DNA of 39,796 bases, from positions 1 through 39,796 of the forward strand of contig DAHWJX010000024.1 in NCBI GenBank assembly GCA_027343965.1, given 5' to 3'. The notes beneath the pieces are model-generated. The model had not been told where the DNA came from. It worked only from the letters and a program-made list of their open reading frames with translations, and made no database searches. Below are positions 7,935-15,593 of this stretch, piece by piece. Made by a program: the position numbers and the translations under genes. The first letter of the stretch is position 1. Every line of letters begins with the position of its first letter. The DNA comes from JAKACU01 sp021821185. Lineage in GTDB: Bacteria; Bacillota; Bacilli; Alicyclobacillales; SLC66.

Positions 7935-9218
7935 ATGGCTGTCTCGACGACAAAAAGAAAACTGTCTGCAACGGTATACTATGCGATGACTGCCTTAATT
8001 TTCGGCATGATTGGCGTGGTTTTTGTCCAGTTCCTGATTCCTTCCTGGCAACATGGACTATGGACTGCAGGACCCACTCTTGCAGCCGTACATAGTATGA
8101 TTCTTGGATTTATGCTCACGATGGTTTTTGGTGTAATGTACCAGGTTATCCCAATCGCCTTTCAAGCTCCAGCGATTCCACGAAATGTGCTGTTTTGGCA
8201 TTTGCCTATTCATGTGTTCTGCGTGATCGGCATGATCACCGGTTTTCTTTTAGGCAAACTTTTCATCACGGGTATGTTCGGGACTGCATTACTCCTTAGT
8301 ACTATTGCGTTTTTCATCATAGCAATAAAAAGTTATCGACAAGCACGTAACAAAACGTCTGTTCACCAACATCTTCGTTATCCTTTTGTAGCACTTGGTC
8401 TAGTTATGGTATTTGGCATCTGGATGGCATTTTACCTTCCAGGCGATTCATTCTCCCTCTATAGTACGCACATCTTTTTAGGTACTTTTGGTTACTGGAT
8501 GACCCTTGTGATGGTCATCTCCTACAAGTTCATCCCTATGTTTACACTTAGCCATGGTTACAAGTCATCGATGCCTGTAGCCATTCGCATTTTTACTATT
8601 GGCGTGGCACTTTTTGCGCTTGCCACTTTGTTTCATCTATCCTTCCACATCGCACAAATGGCGGGACTCATCATTGCTCTTATCGGCTTAGTCTATTTTA
8701 CGTTTGACATGATTAGGATTGTCTGGGCCAGGAAAAGAAAACGCATCCTATACTCCATTCGCGTTGCCCTTGTTGCAACAAGTGTCTTACTTGTCAGCTC
8801 TGTTTTGCTCTTTATAGCCACCGCATTCTCAATATCCAGCCTTATTCTTCCATTCGCGTATCTCCTTGTTATGGACGGATTCGCACTCTTAATTCTCGCC
8901 TACCTACAAAAAATCGTACCATTCTTATGGTACGAATATCGATACAGCCACCATTCTGATCGCAAAAATGCGCCACCGATTGATGACATGATGCCAAAAG
9001 GAATGACACGGCTAGGTATATCTCTCTATGGTGCATCGACTTTCCTTGGTTTTCTTGAACTATCTTTTCACATCGTAGTCGTAGATACAGAACTATCCGT
9101 CATCATACAATTACTTTTGTCAGCGTTGGCCTTTTTGGGAATGCTACTTTTGCTCTTTTCACTCTTGCACGTACTTAGAATTGGCGGTCCACGAATCGAT
9201 CAACCTGAAGAGAGCTAA
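7935..9218 (+). CDS. Polytopic membrane protein, NnrS/heme-copper-subunit-I-like
   Basis: The 427-aa protein has about 12 hydrophobic segments and no signal peptide. Its ordered motifs resemble cytochrome-oxidase-subunit-I-like and NnrS-like proteins: His53 in AAVHSMILGF followed by YQVIPIAF, then His179 in STHIFLGTFGYW followed by YKFIPMFTLSH (His207), then YLQKIVPFLWYEYRY near the C-terminal third. The repeated H...LG...Y-x-x-I-P unit suggests a duplicated helix bundle in which histidines may bind heme or metal. I do not know a proven function. It starts at ATG 7935 with GAGGTG close upstream. It meets the DUF2249 gene tail to tail with no base between the stops. The gene at 9457-10752 is a clear paralogue. 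Confidence 0.75.
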   Translation: MAVSTTKRKLSATVYYAMTALIFGMIGVVFVQFLIPSWQHGLWTAGPTLAAVHSMILGFMLTMVFGVMYQVIPIAFQAPAIPRNVLFWHLPIHVFCVIGMITGFLLGKLFITGMFGTALLLSTIAFFIIAIKSYRQARNKTSVHQHLRYPFVALGLVMVFGIWMAFYLPGDSFSLYSTHIFLGTFGYWMTLVMVISYKFIPMFTLSHGYKSSMPVAIRIFTIGVALFALATLFHLSFHIAQMAGLIIALIGLVYFTFDMIRIVWARKRKRILYSIRVALVATSVLLVSSVLLFIATAFSISSLILPFAYLLVMDGFALLILAYLQKIVPFLWYEYRYSHHSDRKNAPPIDDMMPKGMTRLGISLYGASTFLGFLELSFHIVVVDTELSVIIQLLLSALAFLGMLLLLFSLLHVLRIGGPRIDQPEES

Positions 9219-9434
9219 CTACGGTTTTTTAATAGTGACTTTGCAACTACCATCTGGCTGTTCCATCACGTCGTAGTGATAACCCAAGTCATCCAATTCG
9301 GGTAGCAAGAACGCAGGTATACGATCATTATGAATTGTCAATTGATCACCGGATTGCAACTCTTCGAGTTTGGCTAGCGATCGCATCATCGGTTGTGGCG
9401 GTTCAAGATTGCGATTATCCAATTCAAAGTGCAT
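9219..9434 (-). CDS. DUF2249 domain small protein (TusA/SirA-like fold)
   Basis: The 71-aa protein fits the DUF2249 pattern throughout: LDNRNLEPPQPMMRSLAKLEEL near the N-terminus, then LTIHNDRIPAFLLPELDDLGY, then a strand with GSCKVTIKK. DUF2249 proteins share the TusA/SirA-type fold. They often lie beside nitric-oxide, hemerythrin or heme-copper-like membrane genes, but no biochemical role is established. This copy lacks the Cys-Pro sulfur-carrier motif of TusA: the corresponding place reads EPPQP. GAGGAG lies about 10 nt before the ATG. It is 22 bp downstream of the membrane gene at 9457-10752 on the same strand, so the two are probably co-transcribed. Confidence 0.85.
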   Translation of the reverse strand: MHFELDNRNLEPPQPMMRSLAKLEELQSGDQLTIHNDRIPAFLLPELDDLGYHYDVMEQPDGSCKVTIKKP

Positions 9435-9456
9435 CTTCGATCATCTCCTCTTTCAA

Positions 9457-10752
9457 TTATGACGCAGGTGTTGTAAGAGGCGGAAAAACGCCACGAGGTG
9501 AAATCATGCGCCACCACTCGCGCACTGCCATCATGGCGCAAACCATAAATGCGGTAGCCGCTAAGACAATGACAGATGCTGTCCCAGCGATGATACCGAT
9601 AAGCATCAGACCCAGACCAACATTCCACACGATCATGATACTCTTTGCCCATTCTTTGCGAATTGCGCTACGCAGAGGTGGCGCAATACTTGCATTGTGT
9701 CCCTCACCGTAACGGACGGTCCAGATTAAAAAAGAGATAATTTTAAAAAGGTATCCTGTGATCATCTGTACCAGTCCGCCGACGACGACAACGACAAAGA
9801 TGACTTCTTGCATGTTGATCAGCACAACACCGACAAGTTGCCATAAAGCCAACAAAATTGAACCTACAGCGACCCACATCCAACCTACAAAAACGGAACG
9901 CATCGGCCATTCGACTTGCTTGCGAATGCGCTTCTTATACATCGTGAGAACTTCAAACATAAAATGCAAGATACTTACAGCAATAAGCACTAAGCCCACA
10001 GCAGCGAGCACATGAACAGACAATAACAAACCGGCATCTTCGCTGAGTAACCCTACATTGAGAAGTACAAACGTGATAATTGGGCGTCGTTTCAAGTTAG
10101 CATGGGATAATTGAAACATGGGGATCAATTTATAGGCAAACGCCATAGCGAATTGTAAAAAAATGCCGTATATCCCCGTTATGGCGTGCGCTCCAATCCA
10201 GTGATCAAACACGAGATTTGCGCCCAAGGCCTCCCCCCACACCAAGGTAGAGACAAAAGTGACCAGCAATAAACCGTGTACTAGAGCAGCATAAATAAAA
10301 AATGCACTCATGGTGCCCGCTGTTCGCTTTCGTACGACACCAAAGACCAAAGCAAAAAACACCAACAAAGACAAAAGGACAAGACTTCCTGTTATAGCAA
10401 GCGGTACGATTCCCCAACTATCGAGAAACGTCCAACTAAGTAAAAAGGAAACTGCCGCTACAACATAGCTCACCGACTGAATAAATGCCAAGCGGTGAGA
10501 CACTGATCCTGTGACGAATGCAACGGGACCTAATTGATAGAATACGCCAATAATAACAGGGAACACCACGCCAATAACCGCCGTATGAACGGTCAACAGA
10601 ACATCAGGCAGCGGGTATGACCCTTGTGCTATCGAGTGTGCGGCATTTACAACAACAACCGGAAAAATGACGAGAGCCGCCATAGCAAGAAAGAGCAACG
10701 GCAAAGGAACTCGCAACGGCACTTTTGCAGTTTGCATCATTGTCACCTTCAT
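9457..10752 (-). CDS. Polytopic membrane protein, NnrS/heme-copper-subunit-I-like, paralogue
   Basis: The 431-aa protein has about 12 membrane segments. It carries the same signposts in the same order as the protein at 7935-9218: His56 in LLTVHTAVIGVV followed by FYQLGPVAF, His189 in GAHAITGIYG followed by YKLIPMFQLSH (His217), and then GYLFKIISFLIWTVRYGEGH. The YK-x-IPMF-x-LSH stretch is nearly identical in the two, so they derive from a duplication. The start is unsure: ATG codons at 10752, 10740 and 10737 are in frame, and AAGGTGA sits best for the one at 10737. It lies upstream of DUF2249 on the same strand. A cofactor-bearing oxidase-, NO- or sulfur-related membrane role is an inference. 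Confidence 0.75.
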   Translation of the reverse strand: MKVTMMQTAKVPLRVPLPLLFLAMAALVIFPVVVVNAAHSIAQGSYPLPDVLLTVHTAVIGVVFPVIIGVFYQLGPVAFVTGSVSHRLAFIQSVSYVVAAVSFLLSWTFLDSWGIVPLAITGSLVLLSLLVFFALVFGVVRKRTAGTMSAFFIYAALVHGLLLVTFVSTLVWGEALGANLVFDHWIGAHAITGIYGIFLQFAMAFAYKLIPMFQLSHANLKRRPIITFVLLNVGLLSEDAGLLLSVHVLAAVGLVLIAVSILHFMFEVLTMYKKRIRKQVEWPMRSVFVGWMWVAVGSILLALWQLVGVVLINMQEVIFVVVVVGGLVQMITGYLFKIISFLIWTVRYGEGHNASIAPPLRSAIRKEWAKSIMIVWNVGLGLMLIGIIAGTASVIVLAATAFMVCAMMAVREWWRMISPRGVFPPLTTPAS

Positions 10753-10848
10753 CCAAGAGACCGCGTGCGCAGGACGCAGATCATAGTATAAACTTAGTAT
10801 GAAGGAAGCATCCCAAATGCTTTGTGCGCTTTCTCACAGCGGCTCTTT

Positions 10849-11565
10849 TTATTGTAATGGCTTTACGTTACCGAAATGTCTTGCCGGTCGCTGTACAGGC
10901 GCCGCCCACTTCACAGCATTTGTCAACACAGTTTGAACAGCAGAATGAAAGTAAGTAGGATACGTCTCATGGCCGGGCCTAAAATAAAAAATCTTCCCTT
11001 GACCACGTCGATACGTTACACCACTGCGAAATACTTCACCGCCTTCAAACCAACTGATAAAAATCAACTCATCGGGCACAGGAATGTCAAAATGTTCACC
11101 ATACATCTCTTCATGAGGCAAATCGATCCATTCATCGATACCTTCAACGATAGGATGCGTTGGATCAACAACCCACAAGCGTTCATTTTCACCGACTTCC
11201 CGCCATTTCAAATCACAGGACGTACCCATGAGTGCTTTAAATACTTTAGAGAAGTGGCCTGAGTGAAGTACAATCAAACCCATACCGGATAACACGCGTT
11301 GCACAACTTTTTGCACGATCTCATCACTGACTTCCTCATGTGCCGCATGTCCCCACCAAAGCAGAACATCAGTGCTGTCCAATACTTCTTGTGTTAAGCC
11401 ATGATAAGGTTCATCCAAGGTCGCTGTGCGCGCAACAAATCCTTGTTGTTGCATAAAAGATGCAATAGCTTGATGAATACCTTCCGGATATACCTTCGCC
11501 ACTCTCGGATCGTCTCTTTCATGACGAAATTCATTCCAGACGGTTACGCGAATCGGTTCACTCAT
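10849..11565 (-). CDS. ThuA-like domain protein
   Basis: The 238-aa protein matches the ThuA family (named for trehalose utilisation), a glutamine-amidotransferase-like fold. Markers are the N-terminal VTVWNEFRHERDDPRV...YPEGIH, the LLWWGHAAHEEVSDE strand and loop, GLIVLHSGHFSKVFKALMG, and the late RGQGKIFYFRPGHETYPTYFH. This subgroup is common in Firmicutes and is usually linked to sugar metabolism, but no reaction is proven. I chose the ATG at 11565 (MSEPIRV) because the upstream 39 codons of the open frame look non-coding. The ribosome binding site is weak (GGAT). It stands alone; the neighbouring genes give no pathway. Confidence 0.82.
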   Translation of the reverse strand: MSEPIRVTVWNEFRHERDDPRVAKVYPEGIHQAIASFMQQQGFVARTATLDEPYHGLTQEVLDSTDVLLWWGHAAHEEVSDEIVQKVVQRVLSGMGLIVLHSGHFSKVFKALMGTSCDLKWREVGENERLWVVDPTHPIVEGIDEWIDLPHEEMYGEHFDIPVPDELIFISWFEGGEVFRSGVTYRRGQGKIFYFRPGHETYPTYFHSAVQTVLTNAVKWAAPVQRPARHFGNVKPLQ

Positions 11566-11674
11566 GATAATCATCCATTCTATACATTTTTTCAAGACTA
11601 CCGCAAGAACGAGACGTTTGCAAGAAACTAACATTTTGATGTATAAATATACTTTGTAAGAAAACGCGACATGG

Positions 11675-11706
11675 AGAGACATCAGATGGAGACATCTGGT
11701 GTCTCT
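11675..11706. repeat. Inverted repeat between the ThuA-like and DinB genes
   Basis: AGAGACATCAGATG pairs with CATCTGGTGTCTCT across a GAGA loop, 14 bp with one wobble position. It lies downstream of the DinB-like gene on the minus strand but has no T tract on either side, so it is not a standard intrinsic terminator. Confidence 0.5.
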
Positions 11707-11723
11707 TGTCTGTGAAAGAATTT

Positions 11724-12167
11724 CTAGTTCTTCAAAAACTTTTTGACAATCGGAATTTGTCCACGATGATGTGTGGTGTGCGCGATGGTGTATACCATCA
11801 ATTGACGTTTGTTCAGTTCTCCTATGCCAAGCTTTAATCCTGGCTGTTCCATGTCAGTTTGTTCAAGTTTTTCAAAGACCTCTTTTGCATACTTAAGAAC
11901 ATCTTCCCATTGCTGTCTTATAGCTGTCACATCCCACAAGGAAGCCTGAAATGGTTTTTGTGAATCGATCGTTTGAACAACGCCCGTAAGGCTGGATAAA
12001 AAGCGTTTTTCGACCAATGTGGTATGTTCAACAATTGAGGCGATATTATTCATATTTTCAAACGGTTTTTCGAGAAGTTGCTGATCAGTCAGTCCCTCGA
12101 GCATTTTATCGATGCTGCGATGAACCGACTCAAGGACAACATAGGCATCTCTTGCTTCTGCAATCAT
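11724..12167 (-). CDS. DinB-family putative metal-dependent hydrolase
   Basis: The 147-aa protein has the four-helix DinB/YfiT fold pattern: a first helix starting MIAEARDAYVVLESVHRSIDKMLEGL, a conserved His48 in SIVEHTTLVEKRFL, and a C-terminal HTTHHRGQIP with the remaining metal-ligand histidines. Members bind a divalent metal, and several act as thiol S-transferases (bacillithiol or mycothiol type); most are uncharacterised. AAGGGG lies 8 nt before the ATG. It appears to be a single-gene unit. Confidence 0.88.
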   Translation of the reverse strand: MIAEARDAYVVLESVHRSIDKMLEGLTDQQLLEKPFENMNNIASIVEHTTLVEKRFLSSLTGVVQTIDSQKPFQASLWDVTAIRQQWEDVLKYAKEVFEKLEQTDMEQPGLKLGIGELNKRQLMVYTIAHTTHHRGQIPIVKKFLKN

Positions 12168-12248
12168 GATTCCATACCCCTTTTCAAACGAAACTTATTA
12201 CCCAAATTAGGATACCATATTTACTTACGCAGTGCGCAACCCAGGCTC

Positions 12249-12782
12249 CTAGTTGTCCAACTCCTGCTCTTGCTCCTGCTCTTGCTCTTGAAAGCTGCGA
12301 TATCGATGCGCCAAACGACTTGCCGCTGCTGCAGCTACGGCGCCAGCAAGATCATCCATGAACGTATGTGTACCATTTTTCTTATCATTTAGCCAATCCA
12401 GGATGCCGTATTTCAATTTGTCAACATACCCGTAATTAGTGTACCCGATGCTGCCATAAATGTTGAGAATCGAAAGCGCCAGGATTTCATCGACGCCATA
12501 AAGACTTTCGTCCATCTCAATAATGTGCTGCAATGGTTGTGGCAAAGCGTGTTGTTCAGCCAGAACGTCAAGCGCCACGCCGGTAAGAATAGCATTTTGG
12601 ACCTCGCGCTTTTCAAGGACTTGCTCAACATTCTCGAGACAAGTCTCGAGCGTTAACCCAGGCACATATTTAGACTGAAGAAACAGCGTGATCTTGGCGA
12701 TATCCAACAACGATACACCACGATCCTCTAGAGTTTGCAGTGTAGCTTGATGCATCTCTTCGCTTTTAATAAACGTGTCCAT
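12249..12782 (-). CDS. Phosphatidylglycerophosphatase A-like protein (YutG type)
   Basis: The 177-aa protein resembles the short soluble PgpA-domain proteins of Bacillus (YutG/YpjQ). It has an N-terminal helical part, then YGVDEILALSILNIYGSIGYTNYGYVDK and the domain end HTFMDDLAGAVAAAAASRLAHRY. Family members are linked to dephosphorylation of phosphatidylglycerophosphate. The soluble branch lacks the membrane helices of E. coli PgpA, so the activity is not certain. AGGAG lies 8 nt before the ATG. The C-terminus ends in a Gln-Glu repeat coded by five CTCNTG hexamers at 12261-12290, which looks like replication slippage beyond the domain. Confidence 0.8.
   Translation of the reverse strand: MDTFIKSEEMHQATLQTLEDRGVSLLDIAKITLFLQSKYVPGLTLETCLENVEQVLEKREVQNAILTGVALDVLAEQHALPQPLQHIIEMDESLYGVDEILALSILNIYGSIGYTNYGYVDKLKYGILDWLNDKKNGTHTFMDDLAGAVAAAAASRLAHRYRSFQEQEQEQEQELDN
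12261..12290. repeat. Five tandem hexamers coding an (EQ)n tail
   Basis: The plus strand reads CTCCTG, CTCTTG, CTCCTG, CTCTTG, CTCTTG in tandem. In the PgpA-like gene this encodes an alternating Gln-Glu tail just before the stop codon. Confidence 0.9.
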
Positions 12783-12799
12783 ACGATCGCTCCTAAGTT

Positions 12800-12836
12800 A
12801 AAAGGCCATGTTGCATAGTCTGCAACATGGCCTTTT
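12800..12836 (-). terminator. Intrinsic terminator of the fixABCX operon
   Basis: A 16-bp perfect stem, AAAAGGCCATGTTGCA with its complement, has a 5-nt loop and is followed by a T run on the minus strand. It sits 6 nt after the fixX stop and before the PgpA-like gene. Confidence 0.9.
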
Positions 12837-12842
12837 AATTCA

Positions 12843-13127
12843 TCAACCCAATTTGTAGGTAATTCCGTGTCCACCAGTCGGATAGACCCATTCGATGTTG
12901 TAATCTGGACAAGCGAGACGGCACGTACCACATTCGATGCAGTTTTCAAACGCAACCGATGTTTTCTTCTCATCAGGATGCCAATCATATACGTCTGCCG
13001 GACAAAAGAAATTGCACTCTTTTGTTTTGCAGTGTAAACACGTATCTTGATCCTTAATGATCAAGTGTGACTGTTCAGCAGCCTTGTAACGGATCATAAA
13101 CAGACGTTCTTCTATGCTCTGACTCAT
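12843..13127 (-). CDS. fixX: FixX ferredoxin-like protein
   Basis: The 94-aa ferredoxin-like protein carries electrons between FixC and the quinone pool or ETF in the FixABCX complex. It has eight cysteines in two groups: C30, C33, C38 and C42 (CLHCKTKECNFFCP) and C63, C66, C69 and C73 (CIECGTCRLACP), enough for iron-sulfur clusters. It overlaps the fixC stop by the 4-bp ATGA arrangement, which indicates coupled translation. It is the last gene of the operon and is followed at once by a terminator. FixX-like partners of mitochondrial-type ETF-QO are the only close alternative. Confidence 0.93.
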   Translation of the reverse strand: MSQSIEERLFMIRYKAAEQSHLIIKDQDTCLHCKTKECNFFCPADVYDWHPDEKKTSVAFENCIECGTCRLACPDYNIEWVYPTGGHGITYKLG

Positions 13128-14470
13128 CCGTTAATCGCCCTCCATCCTTTGATGCCTAAACGCAGCAAGTCGATATTGCCACCAGCCGCGTTGCGTAGTG
13201 TACGAATCGCTTTCTTCTGTTTTTCTTTCTTGAATACACCGTCAACCAACAACCATTCATAGGCAGCGTCATTTAGCGCTTGAGGAAGGTTACCAAACAA
13301 CGTATCGGAATTCATTTCTTTGAATAATCCATGAATACCGCGATACTTCTTCAAATCATTATGAATGAAAGATTCCTTAACGACGCGGTCATATTCGCCA
13401 AGTGTCTTGACGCTATAATCGCCCCGTTGGTGCGCAAGAACTGCTGTTTCTCCAGCCATTTTACCTGAAGCGATAGCAAGGTTCGTACCTTCGCGGTGAA
13501 CTGCGTTAACCATTTGTGCAGCATCTCCGCAAATCATCCAACCATCACCAGATAATGGCGGCATAGAGGAAAAACCACCTTCAGGAATTAAGTGCCCTGA
13601 ATACTCCTTGACTTCGCCACCTTGTATCATACGCTGGATCGATGGATGTTGCTTTACGGCATCCAGAACTTGATAAGGTTTGATTCGTTTCTTCTTCAAG
13701 TCATTCACCATAACGCCGACACCTAAAGAAATAGTATCCTGGTTCGTGTACATGAAGCCAAGTCCAGCCATGCCAAAGGTATCCCCAATGAACTCGATGG
13801 TGCATCCTTCATTGTCGTTCAGATTGAATCGATCCTGCAGTTTTTCTTTCGGAAGTGCAATAACTTCTTTGACAGCCAACGACACTTCATCAGGCGCCCA
13901 TTCTTTATGCACACCAAGCGCTTTACCCAGCAAAGAGTTAACACCATCCGCTAATACGATGAGATCCCCATACAGGTCGCCTTGGTCACGATCCGTGCGC
14001 ACACCGACAACACGCCCGTTTTCACGAATGAGTTCCGTTACAACGGTCTCATAAATTGGTACAGCACCCGCTTTTTCAGCTTTCGACGCCAACCATTGAT
14101 CAAACTTAACGCGAAGTCCTGTCCAAGCATTCGGCGGTTCTTTATAGCGCTCATTGCGGTGACTAAATGTCACTGCACTTTCTTTGCCTAGGATCCACAT
14201 CCGTTGTTCGATAACTGCACGTTCTAGTGGAGCCTCTTTCCACCATTCTGGAATAAGATCTTCTAGCTGTTTTCTGTATAAAACTCCGCCAAAAATATTC
14301 TTTGCCCCAGGAAACTCTCCACGTTCAATGAGAGCTACTTTTAGTCCCGCTGTTGCCATCGTGTAAGCCGCCGCGCTTCCGGCAGGACCGGCGCCCACAA
14401 CGATCGCGTCAAAACGTTCCTCTGCCAAAATCTCCATCCCCGATCGTAACGAAGTGTGCGATGCTGTCAA
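13124..14470 (-). CDS. fixC: FixC, ETF:quinone oxidoreductase flavoprotein
   Basis: The 448-aa flavoprotein is the membrane-associated quinone reductase of FixABCX, related to ETF-QO and geranylgeranyl reductases. It shows the FAD fold DAIVVGAGPAGSAAAYTMA, the PGAKNIFGGVLY segment, VVGVRTD, the DGVNSLLGKALG segment and GDAAQMVNAVHREGTNLAI. In the complex it passes electrons to menaquinone. The track start is a TTG at 14470 whose TTGA overlaps the fixB stop, as also occurs between fixC and fixX. An ATG at 14437 (MEILAEERFDAIVVG) is the alternative, with GGGG touching it. It lies inside the fixABCX operon. Confidence 0.94.
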   Translation of the reverse strand: MTASHTSLRSGMEILAEERFDAIVVGAGPAGSAAAYTMATAGLKVALIERGEFPGAKNIFGGVLYRKQLEDLIPEWWKEAPLERAVIEQRMWILGKESAVTFSHRNERYKEPPNAWTGLRVKFDQWLASKAEKAGAVPIYETVVTELIRENGRVVGVRTDRDQGDLYGDLIVLADGVNSLLGKALGVHKEWAPDEVSLAVKEVIALPKEKLQDRFNLNDNEGCTIEFIGDTFGMAGLGFMYTNQDTISLGVGVMVNDLKKKRIKPYQVLDAVKQHPSIQRMIQGGEVKEYSGHLIPEGGFSSMPPLSGDGWMICGDAAQMVNAVHREGTNLAIASGKMAGETAVLAHQRGDYSVKTLGEYDRVVKESFIHNDLKKYRGIHGLFKEMNSDTLFGNLPQALNDAAYEWLLVDGVFKKEKQKKAIRTLRNAAGGNIDLLRLGIKGWRAING

Positions 14471-15582
14471 TTATGCACGGATTGCGCCGCAGCTACAGCG
14501 TCCCTGATAACGGCTCCCACACTTTGTGGACGAGCCTTTTTGCGAGATTTCATCGCTTTTGCAAGTGCAGGTACCACTTCAAAAAGATCACCGACAATAC
14601 CATAATTGGCAATCTTGAAAATTGGCGCCTCCGGATCTTTATTGATAGCCACAATATAATCAGAGTGCTGCATCCCTACTGTGTGTTGCACAGCGCCTGA
14701 AATTCCACACGCGATATACAACTTTGGACGCACCGTGGAGCCTGTCTGCCCAACTTGATGATCATGACTGATCCAACCAGCTTCAAATGCAGGACGTGAT
14801 GCCCCTACAACGCCACCGAGTGCATCAGCCAATTCTTGTAGGAGTTTAAAGCCAGCCGGCCCACCAAGTCCGCGGCCACCAGCTACAATGACCTCTGCAT
14901 CTTCGAGATTGACACCTTGCGTAGACTCGATAAACTCAAGAACTTGCGTCGCAATTTCATTTTCAGGCATCTGTGGTTCTACCGTAATGATTTCTCCCCT
15001 GCGCGTTTCGTCGCGTTGCAACGCTTGGAAAACACCTGAACGGGCGGTTGCCATTTGAGGTTTGAATTGTTTGCAAAGAATAGTCGCAAGCATCTTCTCT
15101 GAAAATGCCGGTCGACTTGCCATCAGCAAGCGTTCCTCATTCACGTCAGGCTGTGTGCAATCAGCCGTCAATCCTGTTGGCAAGTGCGTAGCAATCGCCC
15201 CAGCTAAATCACGACCCGTGTACGTGGCGCCAAAGAGAACAATTTCTGGTTTGTATTGACGAATGACGTGTAAGCAAAGCCTGCTATAGGGTCTTGTACG
15301 ATAATCCTTTAATTCTTTAGAGTCGCAATAAAATACTTTATCAGCTCCATAATACACAGCTTCATGCGCAAGATGTTCAACGTTATGTCCGATAACAAGA
15401 GCCATCAAAGGAGCTTGTAACTTATCAGCCATTCGTTTTGATTCACCAAGAAGCTGCCACGATACCTTTTTAGCAACACCGTCTCGTTGTTCAACGACGA
15501 CCAAAATGCCGCTATAATCGGACCAATCGACTTCATTTTCCGGTTGCAAACCAACAGCTGGCTTCTTCCTCTCATCAGCCAT
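14467..15582 (-). CDS. fixB: FixB / electron transfer flavoprotein alpha subunit
   Basis: The 371-aa large ETF subunit binds the electron-transferring FAD. The N-terminal half has the ETF beta-alpha fold (YSGILVVVEQRDGVAKKVSWQ). The C-terminal FAD domain is clear: VIVAGGRGLGG, LGGVVGASRPAFEAGW, QVGQTGSTVRPKLYIACGISGAVQH and NKDPEAPIFKIANYGIVGD. I chose the ATG at 15582 with GGAGG 8 nt upstream, 11 nt after the fixA stop. The longer open frame to 15603 would overlap fixA. With fixA, C and X it forms an electron-bifurcating type of ETF. Confidence 0.95.
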   Translation of the reverse strand: MADERKKPAVGLQPENEVDWSDYSGILVVVEQRDGVAKKVSWQLLGESKRMADKLQAPLMALVIGHNVEHLAHEAVYYGADKVFYCDSKELKDYRTRPYSRLCLHVIRQYKPEIVLFGATYTGRDLAGAIATHLPTGLTADCTQPDVNEERLLMASRPAFSEKMLATILCKQFKPQMATARSGVFQALQRDETRRGEIITVEPQMPENEIATQVLEFIESTQGVNLEDAEVIVAGGRGLGGPAGFKLLQELADALGGVVGASRPAFEAGWISHDHQVGQTGSTVRPKLYIACGISGAVQHTVGMQHSDYIVAINKDPEAPIFKIANYGIVGDLFEVVPALAKAMKSRKKARPQSVGAVIRDAVAAAQSVHN

Positions 15583-15593
15583 GTTCAGTCCTC

